From an uncultured Lachnospiraceae bacterium (GTDB taxonomy: Bacteria; Bacillota; Clostridia; Lachnospirales; Lachnospiraceae), in the NCBI GenBank assembly GCA_944376745.1, contig CALWDR010000116.1, forward strand, positions 1 through 41,509: DNA of 41,509 nucleotides. Reading direction: 5' to 3'. A program made the position numbers and the translations under genes. Each line of letters starts with the position of its first letter. The stretch's first letter is position 1. Under the pieces are notes generated by a model. The model saw nothing but the letters and a program-made list of their open reading frames with translations, ran no database searches and had not been told where the DNA came from. Below, in pieces: positions 27,340 through 35,163 of the stretch.

Positions 27340-27514
27340 TCACGCTAAACACTAATTAAAATTGCAGCAGGTTGCACATCCGCCAAGTTCTGGATAATAC
27401 AATGCAACTTTCTTTTTCAGCTTATCAGCTGGTTTTCTAAGTTTTTTCATATTTCTTCCTATCCCCCTTTCCTTAAATATTATGAAAATAGCTATTCGCT
27501 AATCTCACGCTAAA
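27340..27514. repeat. 10-bp direct repeat bracketing the precursor gene
   Basis: TTTAGCGTGA (minus strand) occurs at 27514-27505, directly after the radical SAM stop, and again at 27349-27340, just after the precursor stop. The surrounding bases also share ATTA-type sequence. The repeats bracket the precursor cassette. Confidence 0.5.
27352..27450 (-). CDS. Cys-rich RiPP precursor peptide (32 residues)
   Basis: A 33-codon frame lies between the radical SAM and protease genes. The peptide has a basic N-terminus (MKKLRKPADKLKKK), a short hydrophobic stretch VALYY, then PELGG directly followed by CATCCNFN at the C-terminus. PELGG fits the double-glycine leader cleavage site, giving a 24-residue leader and an 8-residue core with three Cys (25, 28, 29). 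AGGA lies about 8 bases before the ATG. Position next to a radical SAM maturase, the Cys-rich end and the Gly-Gly site support a modified-peptide precursor. It resembles in design the clostridial CLI_3235-type Cys-rich peptides, though I cannot confirm homology. The product is probably thioether- or otherwise cross-linked. Confidence 0.8.
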   Translation of the reverse strand: MKKLRKPADKLKKKVALYYPELGGCATCCNFN

Positions 27515-28876
27515 TTAATCAGAAACCTCTATTATTTGAAATTTTCCCATCTTTTCTTCATTGCGCGCAAAATAGCTTTGCTCTTTATCTAAATTATGTG
27601 GGCATACGAATCTATTTTTTATTTTCATAGTCAACGGGCAAAGCAATCCCATACATTCCGGATAATGACCACATTCTGCACATCCATCTGGAATCGCTCC
27701 TTGTCCCACCCACATGGAATTTTTGTAATCATCAATAAGCAAATTCCCAGATGAATCTATCTTTCCAAGACAATTTATCTGTTCCATATCTGAATCAAAT
27801 AGAGCCATTGCACATTTATATACTTTTCCATCATAGTTAATTAAAAATCCATTTTTTCTGGATGCAATACACATCTCACTTCCCAATCGATTCAAAGCCT
27901 GTCCTCGATCCATTCGCAGACCTTTTTCAGTAATTTTATCAAGATACCTCTCATATTGTGTTTTATCATATGATTCCATTACTAAATCATAATTTGAACA
28001 AATTCTTTCACCACCCCAATTCTTTACCCACTCCCAAATAATTCCAAATCTTTTATCATTACCAAATTCCTTTCCAATAAATTCAACATAGTCATTTAAA
28101 TAAGGTATAATTTCCGGCGAAATGTTTATTCTGATTCCAATACGAAAATTGTTTCTATGAATCTTATCTCTTATCGCTTTCAAATTACTTAATATCACAG
28201 TATAGGAATCTTTGTCTGTCACATGAGGTCTTTGAAAATTATGTGTCTCCTTATTACCATCTATCGTAACCATGTATGAAAGTACATGATTCTTCTGTAG
28301 TTCATCGAATACTTCATCCGTGAGATTATAGCCATTTGTTGTCATTTGACCATATAACGGTACTTGCAGATTTCGGCACAAATTTTTGGCATACTGCATA
28401 ATATCAATAACTATCTCTTTTTCTAACAATGGTTCACCACCATACCATGAAATAAACAATCCATTAAATCTTTTCACATTTTTGTCTAAATAACATTTAA
28501 TGGCTTCGACTGTCTCTGTTTTCATAACATGTTTCGGTCCATCTTGATAACAATATTTACATCTAAAATTGCACGCATCCGTTGGAATAATAGTAAGGTG
28601 CAACATATCATTACCATATATTATTTCATTACACTTATAATCAACATATTTCTTTTCATCTACATCATCAGGTAGAAGAATTTTATTTTTGACCAAACTA
28701 TCATATATCTTCCTTTGTTTTTCTGTATTAATCAAGGACGGTTCTTTCAAAATACATTTTACGTCTTCACCGTCTTCAACAGGAAACTTTATATTAACAT
28801 TGTAGAGCACATTTGTAATAAGTACTCCACCGTCCATTGCTGTAGAAACCAAATTATATCTGGACTGCTTAAACAT
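27515..28876 (-). CDS. Radical SAM/SPASM peptide maturase (CcpM-like)
   Basis: The 453-residue enzyme has an N-terminal region (1-90) like the peptide-binding region of RiPP maturases, then CNFRCKYC (Cys102, Cys106, Cys109) that binds the SAM-cleaving 4Fe-4S cluster. Next come WYGGEPLL and TTNGYNL, and finally a Cys-rich SPASM region (KCAMALF, CAECGHYPECMGLLC, FVCPHN) for auxiliary clusters. It should modify the precursor encoded 64 bases downstream, for instance by forming Cys thioether links. The start at 28876 overlaps the carrier-protein stop by 8 bases; the longer frame to 29002 lies inside that gene. The closest family I know is the Cys-rich peptide radical SAM maturase CcpM (TIGR04068). 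Confidence 0.9.
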   Translation of the reverse strand: MFKQSRYNLVSTAMDGGVLITNVLYNVNIKFPVEDGEDVKCILKEPSLINTEKQRKIYDSLVKNKILLPDDVDEKKYVDYKCNEIIYGNDMLHLTIIPTDACNFRCKYCYQDGPKHVMKTETVEAIKCYLDKNVKRFNGLFISWYGGEPLLEKEIVIDIMQYAKNLCRNLQVPLYGQMTTNGYNLTDEVFDELQKNHVLSYMVTIDGNKETHNFQRPHVTDKDSYTVILSNLKAIRDKIHRNNFRIGIRINISPEIIPYLNDYVEFIGKEFGNDKRFGIIWEWVKNWGGERICSNYDLVMESYDKTQYERYLDKITEKGLRMDRGQALNRLGSEMCIASRKNGFLINYDGKVYKCAMALFDSDMEQINCLGKIDSSGNLLIDDYKNSMWVGQGAIPDGCAECGHYPECMGLLCPLTMKIKNRFVCPHNLDKEQSYFARNEEKMGKFQIIEVSD

Positions 28877-29204
28877 TATTTTCCACGCCCCCTTGTTTGT
28901 CCTCACACAACTTTGAAACCATCTCAAAAATATCTGTATATGTACCAAGATTTTCGCCAGAAAGAACTTCATCTGGAATTGATATATCAAATTCATTTTC
29001 AATATCGCACATAATCGATATAAACTGCAGCGAATCTAGTTGCAATTGCACAGATTCTTCACCATCCTCAATAGCATACCCATTATGCTTAAAAATAATT
29101 TTTATTCTTTGGTCTATTGATTTACTTACTCCTCTGGCCCCGTATCTATCCATCATATCGGAATACTTATCCTGTAAAATAGTTTTGAATCTTTGTTCAA
29201 TCAA
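28869..29204 (-). CDS. Acyl-carrier-protein-related peptide maturation protein
   Basis: The protein contains LDSLQFISIMCDIENEF, the classic carrier-protein helix with the DSL serine that accepts 4'-phosphopantetheine, followed by a typical acidic helix. It likely belongs to the acyl-carrier-related family found in clostridial peptide maturation loci (TIGR04069). I chose a TTG start at 29204 (111 residues) because AAGGAG lies 9 bases upstream. The ATG at 29255 would add 17 residues but has a poor ribosome site and lies only about 6 bases after the predicted transcription start. It overlaps the radical SAM gene by 8 bases. It probably carries an acyl group for the BtrH-like or GNAT protein of the same operon; the acyl group is unknown. 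Confidence 0.75.
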   Translation of the reverse strand: MIEQRFKTILQDKYSDMMDRYGARGVSKSIDQRIKIIFKHNGYAIEDGEESVQLQLDSLQFISIMCDIENEFDISIPDEVLSGENLGTYTDIFEMVSKLCEDKQGGVENNV

Positions 29205-29267
29205 TTTTCCTCTCTCCTTTGTAAATTCGTTTGTATAATTTTCTACTTTTGGCATCCCAAAATTCCA

Positions 29268-29296
29268 TTTATAAATTCATAAATTAGCAATCCCAA
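29268..29296 (-). promoter_or_regulatory. Candidate promoter of the RiPP operon, using the IS right end
   Basis: On the minus strand TTGGGA (29296-29291) and TATAAA (29273-29268) are 17 bases apart, with transcription expected near 29261. The -35 box lies in the right-end hairpin of the IS200-type element, so the promoter would be a hybrid of element and host DNA. Confidence 0.4.
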
Positions 29297-29814
29297 TTTC
29301 AAATTGGGGGGTATTTCGCCGGTTCCTCCAGAGGCGGGATTTCGCAGCTCATTTTTACTGGTTGCCTCCTAAACTCTACTTTCTTCCGTCCTCTAACTTG
29401 TCATTTTCTTCTTGTTCTTGAATACACTTTATTATTATTGTCTCTTCGTTCACATTACCTACCGTTGAAACATAATATCATCTTGCCCAGAAATGTCTGT
29501 CTCCCCATTTGGTTCGATATTCTGGATGTTTGTCGAATAGCATCAGCGTACTCTTCCCTTTCAGATATGACATGAATTCTGATACACTCATTTTCGGTGG
29601 AATTCCCACATACATATGTATATAATCCCTACATACCCTACCATCTATCAGCGTAACTTGTTTCATCTCACACAGCTTTTTTTATAATTTCTATGATGTC
29701 TTTTTTTAATTTCCCATACATTATTTTCCTCCTACTTTGGAATAAAACAATGTGATAGATGCAATTCCAACGTGGTCGAGTAGATAAGGGGAGTCTCACC
29801 CCAAACCTCTCACG

Positions 29815-29848
29815 GAACCGTACGTGATAGTCTCCCATCATACGGCTC
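29815..29848 (-). ncRNA. Group II intron domain V
   Basis: The 34-base segment begins GAGCCGTATGATGGG and ends CACGTACGGTTC on the minus strand, pairing as GAGCCGTA with TACGGTTC. This is the catalytic hairpin of bacterial group II introns, just after the maturase stop as expected. Confidence 0.85.
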
Positions 29849-29857
29849 TTGTCGTCT

Positions 29858-31171
29858 TTACATTGGCATATAGCCTGCTTGCCATTGATAGAACATTTTA
29901 GGGTTTGATAAAGCTATTCGATTTAGCAGAATTTGCGATTTCCGATAGCTTCGGTTTACCTTTTTATGGTTTTTCCTTATCCATCTGACAAGCTTCTGAT
30001 TCACATAATTTATCCCCTTTTGATAGGCTTCACTCGGTGTAAATTTGCAGAAATAGTTCATCCATCCTCTGATAATCGGATTTAGTACCTGTGACAATAA
30101 TACGATATCCGTCGTTGCTGTCCTTTTTATCATGGTTCTGATTTTCTCCCGGAAGGAACGGGCAGCTTCTGTACTGACCGCTGGTGTGTATCCCATAAAG
30201 TATTTACCACCTCCGCTCTTTACTAGTCTCGGTCGAAAACAGTATCCCAGAAAAACAAAAGACGTTTCTACCCCGTCCGGAACAGGCTCATTGTCTCTTC
30301 TGCAAAAAACTATCTTGCTTTTCTCCGGATGTATCTCTAACCCCGTCCGCAACATCTGTTCTTTCAGCATATCTAAAACAAACTCCGCCTGTTTTCTGCT
30401 CACACAATGGATGATTCCATCATCCGCATATCTTTCCCATGGGCAGTTTGGAAACTTCCTTGCCATCCAGCTGTCAAAAGCGTAGTGCATGAACAGATTT
30501 GCCAATACTGGACTGATGACTCCTCCCTGTGGCGTTCCTGCCTTTCTTTCCTTCAGACTTTTGTCCGGCATTACTATTGGGGCTTTCAGACATCTCTCGA
30601 CATACATGAGAATCCATTTTTCCTGACAGTGTTTTCCTACCAGTTCCATTAGTTTCTCATGATTGATATTATCGAAGAGTCCTACAATATCAAACTCCAC
30701 GACCCATTTCATCTTAAAACACCTGCTTCTTGCCGTTGCTATCGCGTCTAAAGCTGATTTATTTGGCCTGTAGCCATAGGAGTCGTCAAGAAATATCGGC
30801 TCTAACAGTGGTTCCAGCCTGTTTCGCAGAACCATCTGCGCCACTCTGTCCTCCACCGTGGGTATCCCCAATAATCTCTTCTTTCCATTTTTCTTTGGAA
30901 TCTCCACGCCACGTACAGGCTTGGGATAATAACTTCCAGAGGACATCCTGTTCCACAACACATAAAGTTTGTTTTTCCAGTCCCTGTCAAACTCTTCCAG
31001 TTCTATCCCGTCCACTCCTCCGGCACCTTTGTTCGCCTTTACCGCCTTGTAGGCGTTCAGTACTTCCATTTGTGAAATATGAAATGCTTTCCCTTCTTTC
31101 ATGTAATCCTCCCATTTCTGGTTGTTACCTTCAAAAGTTCTGACGACAGAATCCCTTTGCTCCATTTCCAT
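29858..31171 (-). CDS. ltrA: Group II intron reverse transcriptase/maturase
   Basis: The 437-residue protein has the reverse-transcriptase blocks KANKGAGGVDG, SYGYRPNKSALDA, GTPQGGVISPVLAN and the catalytic YADDGI. It also has a C-terminal maturase (X) domain with RGWMNYFCKF. No HNH endonuclease domain follows, so it belongs to an endonuclease-minus intron lineage that usually targets DNA at replication forks or hairpins. It lies wholly within intron domain IV, between the 5' ribozyme part and domain V. The frame is intact, so the intron may be active. It helps intron splicing and insertion of the intron into new sites. Confidence 0.95.
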   Translation of the reverse strand: MEMEQRDSVVRTFEGNNQKWEDYMKEGKAFHISQMEVLNAYKAVKANKGAGGVDGIELEEFDRDWKNKLYVLWNRMSSGSYYPKPVRGVEIPKKNGKKRLLGIPTVEDRVAQMVLRNRLEPLLEPIFLDDSYGYRPNKSALDAIATARSRCFKMKWVVEFDIVGLFDNINHEKLMELVGKHCQEKWILMYVERCLKAPIVMPDKSLKERKAGTPQGGVISPVLANLFMHYAFDSWMARKFPNCPWERYADDGIIHCVSRKQAEFVLDMLKEQMLRTGLEIHPEKSKIVFCRRDNEPVPDGVETSFVFLGYCFRPRLVKSGGGKYFMGYTPAVSTEAARSFREKIRTMIKRTATTDIVLLSQVLNPIIRGWMNYFCKFTPSEAYQKGINYVNQKLVRWIRKNHKKVNRSYRKSQILLNRIALSNPKMFYQWQAGYMPM

Positions 31172-31690
31172 TACAGAAACTTCAACACTACTACGGATTC
31201 TTCCGCACCTGCAGCGTTCATCCCTACTTTCATACTCGCATATTTGTTAGCTTGTATTTTTCGGTTCGCATTACGCCACAGGATTCTCCTGTTCCTTTCA
31301 TGAGCCTGTGTCACGCTCCTGTAGCCTCAACACCGACAGCCGCCCATACAATAAACAGGTATCCTATGGACTTATCCCGGCGACCACACAATTCTCCGGT
31401 TTTGACTGTACTTGTAAGCATTAACGATGCTTCATCAGCTCTTCACTTTCGTTCAGCTTCATGACACTCAACTGACAGTTTTCATACTGCCTTTTCCTCA
31501 TACGCTCAACACCATGGCTTTTGACCACAGCGCCTATGGGTGTTTTGCAATCTGTACCTGTATACCGATTGCGGAAGGCCTTCTTCCATCTCACGAAAAG
31601 CATTGCTTTTTCGGTTACTGAAATTCTTCTCGGTAACCTCTTGCATTCAGGACACACTATGTGTTATACTCTGATTATCCATATGGATAC

Positions 31691-31743
31691 CTCCTATGTT
31701 TTATGATATGGCCTGCGAAACCAATATCATCATAACATAGGAG
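31691..31743 (-). promoter_or_regulatory. Hairpin hiding the tnpA ribosome site
   Basis: CTCCTATGTT and AACATAGGAG pair perfectly as the base of a long, slightly bulged stem (ATGATAT/ATATCAT above it). The 3' arm holds the AGGAGG of tnpA. IS200 elements are known to lower transposase translation through such a structure. Confidence 0.75.
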
Positions 31744-31804
31744 CTTTTAATACTCTGGGCAACACTACGGCTTTGCCGATTCCCCCATCTCAGATGAGGG
31801 AGGA

Positions 31805-32342
31805 TTAAAATACTTTTTCATTCACAGCCAGCTTCTCAAAAAGATCCGCAAACAGCCGGTCCCTGTGAATTTCCGTTACCGATTTGATAAAATGACGCCG
31901 GTTGTCAAAGCCATAATGATGGTCATATTCAGGAATTGGGCTTCGGATTAATTCATCGTTCATAAAACGCTGGTCATCATTCAGCAGCCACGCCACTGCC
32001 CAGGCAGGGCAGGTGTACCAGCGGAACCCCGCAGCCGAAGACCACCCTCGCCGCTGCCACATCCTGGAGCATATTAAACGCGAAGGTGTTACTCCAGTGA
32101 TAGGCATGTCCTCCCAGCCACACTACTACCGTATTCTCCTTCATGGCGGGATTCTTCAGGACAGCAGAGGCCACATTGGTGATGGCTCCGATGGCAACAA
32201 TATACAGCGGGCGCTCCGGAGTGTAGGAATTCGCAAGCTCCGCCATAAAATCCGCGGCCTCTGACTGGACAGGTGAGGTCTCTTCCTTAAGATACGCTTC
32301 GGAGCCTTTGTAAACCCGACCGCACAACTCTTCCCGCTCCAT
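31805..32342 (-). pseudogene. Nucleoside hydrolase relic
   Basis: Two overlapping frames encode pieces of an inosine-uridine-type nucleoside hydrolase. The first (32342-31977) covers the middle, with LYIVAIGAITNVASAVLKNP and VVVWLGGHAYHW. The second (to 31805) covers the C-terminal part, with VAWLLNDDQRFMNDELI and EYDHHYGFD. The N-terminal third with the calcium-binding DxDxxxDDD motif is absent, and about 40 residues are missing at the join, with a frame change. The relic starts 9 bases after the alpha-mannosidase stop and ends at the IS200 element. An intact member of the family lies at 40524-41492. Confidence 0.85.
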
Positions 32343-32351
32343 GAGCTAGCC

Positions 32352-35147
32352 TTAATAAATAATCCGAACGCTCACCATCTCATACGGTCCCGCCTCATAC
32401 ACTGCCGTTTTCTCATCCTCTATAAGCACCGGTGCCAGCGTACTTTCAAGAATGTCGCAGAGGTATGCGCTTTTCAGCTTCCGCCCCGGCAGCCCGAACC
32501 GGACGGTTCTCGCCTGACCACAGGGATTGTATGCCCGAAGGATGAAGCCGTTTCCGTCCTCCGCCTCCTTGACAGCGGACAGGACGGCGCCTTCCAGCGC
32601 AAACAGGCTCTTTTCCCTGTCCTTGTCCCGAAGGACTTCTCCGCAGGAACGCGTGATAACCGGATGGATAAAGCGCTCCGCCAGCAGGGCCAGATTCCTC
32701 TCTTCCGGGTCGCAGGCTCCCGCTCCGATACGGATCTGATGCTCCCCAATCTCCGGATAGGGATCCGGGCCGCTGGTGGCGCGGATCAGATTCAGGGACA
32801 GCCCATCGCCGTCACCCCGGAAGCCGTACTTACAGTCGCTCAACAGACACAGAGCGCTGCCGCCTCCCTTATGCAGAGCACAGCCCAGTCCCAGGGCGGG
32901 GACATCCTGACATAAGGGGGATCGATCCAGAACGCCGCCGGGAATCAGATAGCGGTATTTCTCCGCTTCATACCCGCAGGGAGCGAAAAACCGCAGCTGC
33001 GGAATGCCTTTTATGTCCGTTCCCAGCATGGTCCAGACGATCTTCAGAGAAAAATCAAGAAGCTCGCTCCCCTCATCCAGCCGTATGCACACCTTAAGAT
33101 TGAGATTATCCCTGGCAATCGTATAAGCCAACTCCCTGCGAAGCCCCTCCGTACGGATATACTCCGGCCGCACGGCGCAGGTTTCATTCAAGTCCACCCA
33201 GGCAGCCGTTTTTCCGACCCGCCAGGCGGTCATGCCGTTGCTGGTCTCTTCGGTGATCAGTCCAAAACCGAAAGCGGGTTTTGCGGAGTCAACCAGCTTC
33301 CTTCCATCGGATTTGCGGACAAAGGAGACGCATTTCATGGTTCCGGCATCAAATACCGCCCGTACTTTGTCGTTTTCCAGGCAGAGAGGCGCATCCGTAA
33401 TATAGTCTACCCGAGGTCCCTCGTAATTTGCGTCCAAAGGCAATGTATCATCCGTCCACGCTTTTACACTTATGATCTTATATCCCAGAGCCGGTACCGG
33501 CGTCCATACCAGAAGCTTACAGTAGGTGTGAAACCAGAAGCCCTGCCCCTGCTCCAGCATCTGAAAGGGATATTCCCGTCCGTCACTGTCCACTACCCTG
33601 GTACCCCGTTCGTCCTCCTGCCAGTCCCAGACGGTTAGCTCCACCGGATCCCTTCTGACCTCCTGGGTAACATTGAACAGAGCAAAATGGCGGACAGAGC
33701 CACTGCCCCAGGCATAAGTAGAGAAACCGAAGTTATGTCCCCGGTCCGTCCCATGGCCTACGCCGGCTCCCATAGCATTGTCTTCGTCAGCTTTCACCGG
33801 AACGTCCTCCGAAAGCGCATCGCAGACAGCGTCCATGGCGTGAATACCGTTTGCTCCGGCACGAGCTATGATATTCTGAAATTCTCCCAGGGCATATTCC
33901 CGACAGTCTACGGTTCCGGATCCGGGTATGATGTCGTGGAACTGGTTGAATAAGAGCTTCCTCCAGGCATCCTCCAGATTCTCCGGCCTCTGGTATCCCG
34001 GCACCTCCAGTCTGGCCATACTCTCCAAAATTTCCGCCTCCACAAGCCGCGCTTCCCCCACCCGGTTCGCTCTCTTGATGCCGGACTGCGAGGTATAACA
34101 GCCGGTGAACACATAATTCAGCTCCTGCTCCACCACCGGGAACCGATCCTTCTGTTCTTCCAGATAATCAAAATATTCCCGGTAGGTACCGAAACGGATT
34201 CTCGGAAACAGCGGCCAGGCATCCATATCCAAAAGGCTTTCGATATCCCTTCTGGTAGGACCGCCGCCATGATCTCCAACACCATACACATATAAAATCC
34301 GGTCGATTCCATATTTTCTGCAGAAATCCGGAATCCCCTGGCAGAGATTACTGTCGATGCAGACGTTGTACCACCGGGGTTCCCGGTACGCAAGTACCTC
34401 CGCCCCGGATTTTCCGCGCCAGCGGTAGATATGTTCTCCCTGATACCCCCGGCAATGATAATACCGAGTGACGCCGCCCCTGACCAGAATTTCCGGCAGA
34501 TTCGCGCTGTGCCCAAAGGTATCCGGCTCAAAATCCAGATTCAGCGACTCTTCCGCAATATCCAGAAGCCCGGACAGATACCGCTTGGTATACAGAAGGT
34601 GCCTGGCCATGGATTCTCCACTGGGCATATTTTTGTCATTTTCCACCCAGGAAGAGGCTGTCACCTCCCAGCGTCCCTCCTGCACCCGCTGCTTCACCTG
34701 CTTTAACAGCTCCGGGGCATATTTCTCCAGAATCCGATAAACGGATGCCTGAGATTGTGAGAACACAAACTGTGGATATTCTTTCAGCAGCTTCAGCATG
34801 GTCCTTACCGTATCCAGTGTCAGCGCCACGGTCTCCTGAAACCCCCACAGCCAGTTCATATCGATATGCGCATGGGCAGCGCACACCATGGTAATGCGCT
34901 TCGCCCGTTCCGACAGCGGAAGCAGAAGCTCCTCCGCCGCCATCGCCGTCTCCACAGGAATCTGCCCGTTCGCCCGGTAATCCTCCCAAAGTGTGGCGGC
35001 AGCCTGCTCAAGCAACGGCCAGTCCGGATCCTCCCTGTCCGCCAGCAGCTCCATCATATATCGAAGCTGGGACAGTATGCGCTTCTCCCAATAACTGTGG
35101 CAGGTATTTTTTCGCAATAATTTATAAATCTCATAAATGTCCGTCAT
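32352..35147 (-). CDS. GH38 alpha-mannosidase
   Basis: The 931-residue enzyme shows all canonical GH38 features: AHAHIDMNW with zinc ligands His94 and Asp96, nucleophile Asp209 in FEPDTFGH, and the later zinc histidine in FNQFHDIIPGSG. A large C-terminal beta-sandwich follows. It lacks a signal peptide and should hydrolyse alpha-mannosides in the cytoplasm after import. I prefer the ATG at 35147 (AAGGA about 10 bases upstream) to the one at 35174, which overlaps the permease gene and has a weaker site. It is the last intact gene of the sugar-importer operon, so the importer probably brings in mannose-containing oligosaccharides. Confidence 0.93.
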   Translation of the reverse strand: MTDIYEIYKLLRKNTCHSYWEKRILSQLRYMMELLADREDPDWPLLEQAAATLWEDYRANGQIPVETAMAAEELLLPLSERAKRITMVCAAHAHIDMNWLWGFQETVALTLDTVRTMLKLLKEYPQFVFSQSQASVYRILEKYAPELLKQVKQRVQEGRWEVTASSWVENDKNMPSGESMARHLLYTKRYLSGLLDIAEESLNLDFEPDTFGHSANLPEILVRGGVTRYYHCRGYQGEHIYRWRGKSGAEVLAYREPRWYNVCIDSNLCQGIPDFCRKYGIDRILYVYGVGDHGGGPTRRDIESLLDMDAWPLFPRIRFGTYREYFDYLEEQKDRFPVVEQELNYVFTGCYTSQSGIKRANRVGEARLVEAEILESMARLEVPGYQRPENLEDAWRKLLFNQFHDIIPGSGTVDCREYALGEFQNIIARAGANGIHAMDAVCDALSEDVPVKADEDNAMGAGVGHGTDRGHNFGFSTYAWGSGSVRHFALFNVTQEVRRDPVELTVWDWQEDERGTRVVDSDGREYPFQMLEQGQGFWFHTYCKLLVWTPVPALGYKIISVKAWTDDTLPLDANYEGPRVDYITDAPLCLENDKVRAVFDAGTMKCVSFVRKSDGRKLVDSAKPAFGFGLITEETSNGMTAWRVGKTAAWVDLNETCAVRPEYIRTEGLRRELAYTIARDNLNLKVCIRLDEGSELLDFSLKIVWTMLGTDIKGIPQLRFFAPCGYEAEKYRYLIPGGVLDRSPLCQDVPALGLGCALHKGGGSALCLLSDCKYGFRGDGDGLSLNLIRATSGPDPYPEIGEHQIRIGAGACDPEERNLALLAERFIHPVITRSCGEVLRDKDREKSLFALEGAVLSAVKEAEDGNGFILRAYNPCGQARTVRFGLPGRKLKSAYLCDILESTLAPVLIEDEKTAVYEAGPYEMVSVRIIY

Positions 35148-35163
35148 GTCGTTTCTTTCCTTC

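Larger units (their letters stand above)
29784..31657 (-). mobile_element. Group II intron inserted in tnpA
   Basis: The 5' end is GTGTGTCC at 31657, a typical group II start. The 3' end is placed near 29784 (ending in AT), which keeps the tnpA frame across the junction; a shift of a few bases is possible. Bases 31172-31657 hold the 5' ribozyme domains with no real gene, the maturase follows, and domain V lies at 29815-29848. The intron looks complete, so it may still splice. Confidence 0.8.
29376..31682 (-). pseudogene. tnpA: IS200-type transposase, split by intron and decayed
   Basis: The gene starts at 31682 (MDNQSITH, AGGAGG 7 bases upstream). It is interrupted by the intron after 31658 and resumes near 29783 with PRWNCIYHIV and MYGKLKKD. 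A frameshift in an A-run near 29675 is followed by the block with CRDYIHMYVGIPPKMS and YLKGKSTLMLFDKH. The HIH-type metal motif is visible as YIHM. A TGA then replaces the expected Gly codon after FWAR (near 29478), after which the frame continues YYVSTVG to the TAG at 29376. So even after intron splicing the transposase would be broken twice. Confidence 0.85.
29285..31803 (-). mobile_element. IS200/IS605-type element carrying a group II intron
   Basis: The element has a left-end hairpin CCCCCATC-TCA-GATGAGGG (31782-31800), a second long hairpin over the tnpA ribosome site, a tnpA gene, and a right-end hairpin CCCAATT-TCA-AATTGGG (29292-29308). This subterminal-hairpin layout without terminal inverted repeats is that of IS200. 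The exact ends are approximate. tnpA is interrupted and decayed, so the element cannot move by itself. It sits between the nucleoside hydrolase relic and the RiPP operon. Confidence 0.75.

Noticed and set aside
31421..31657. 78-codon minus-strand frame upstream of the maturase
   Set aside because: It lies in the 5' ribozyme region of the group II intron, which folds as RNA and is not expected to code for protein.
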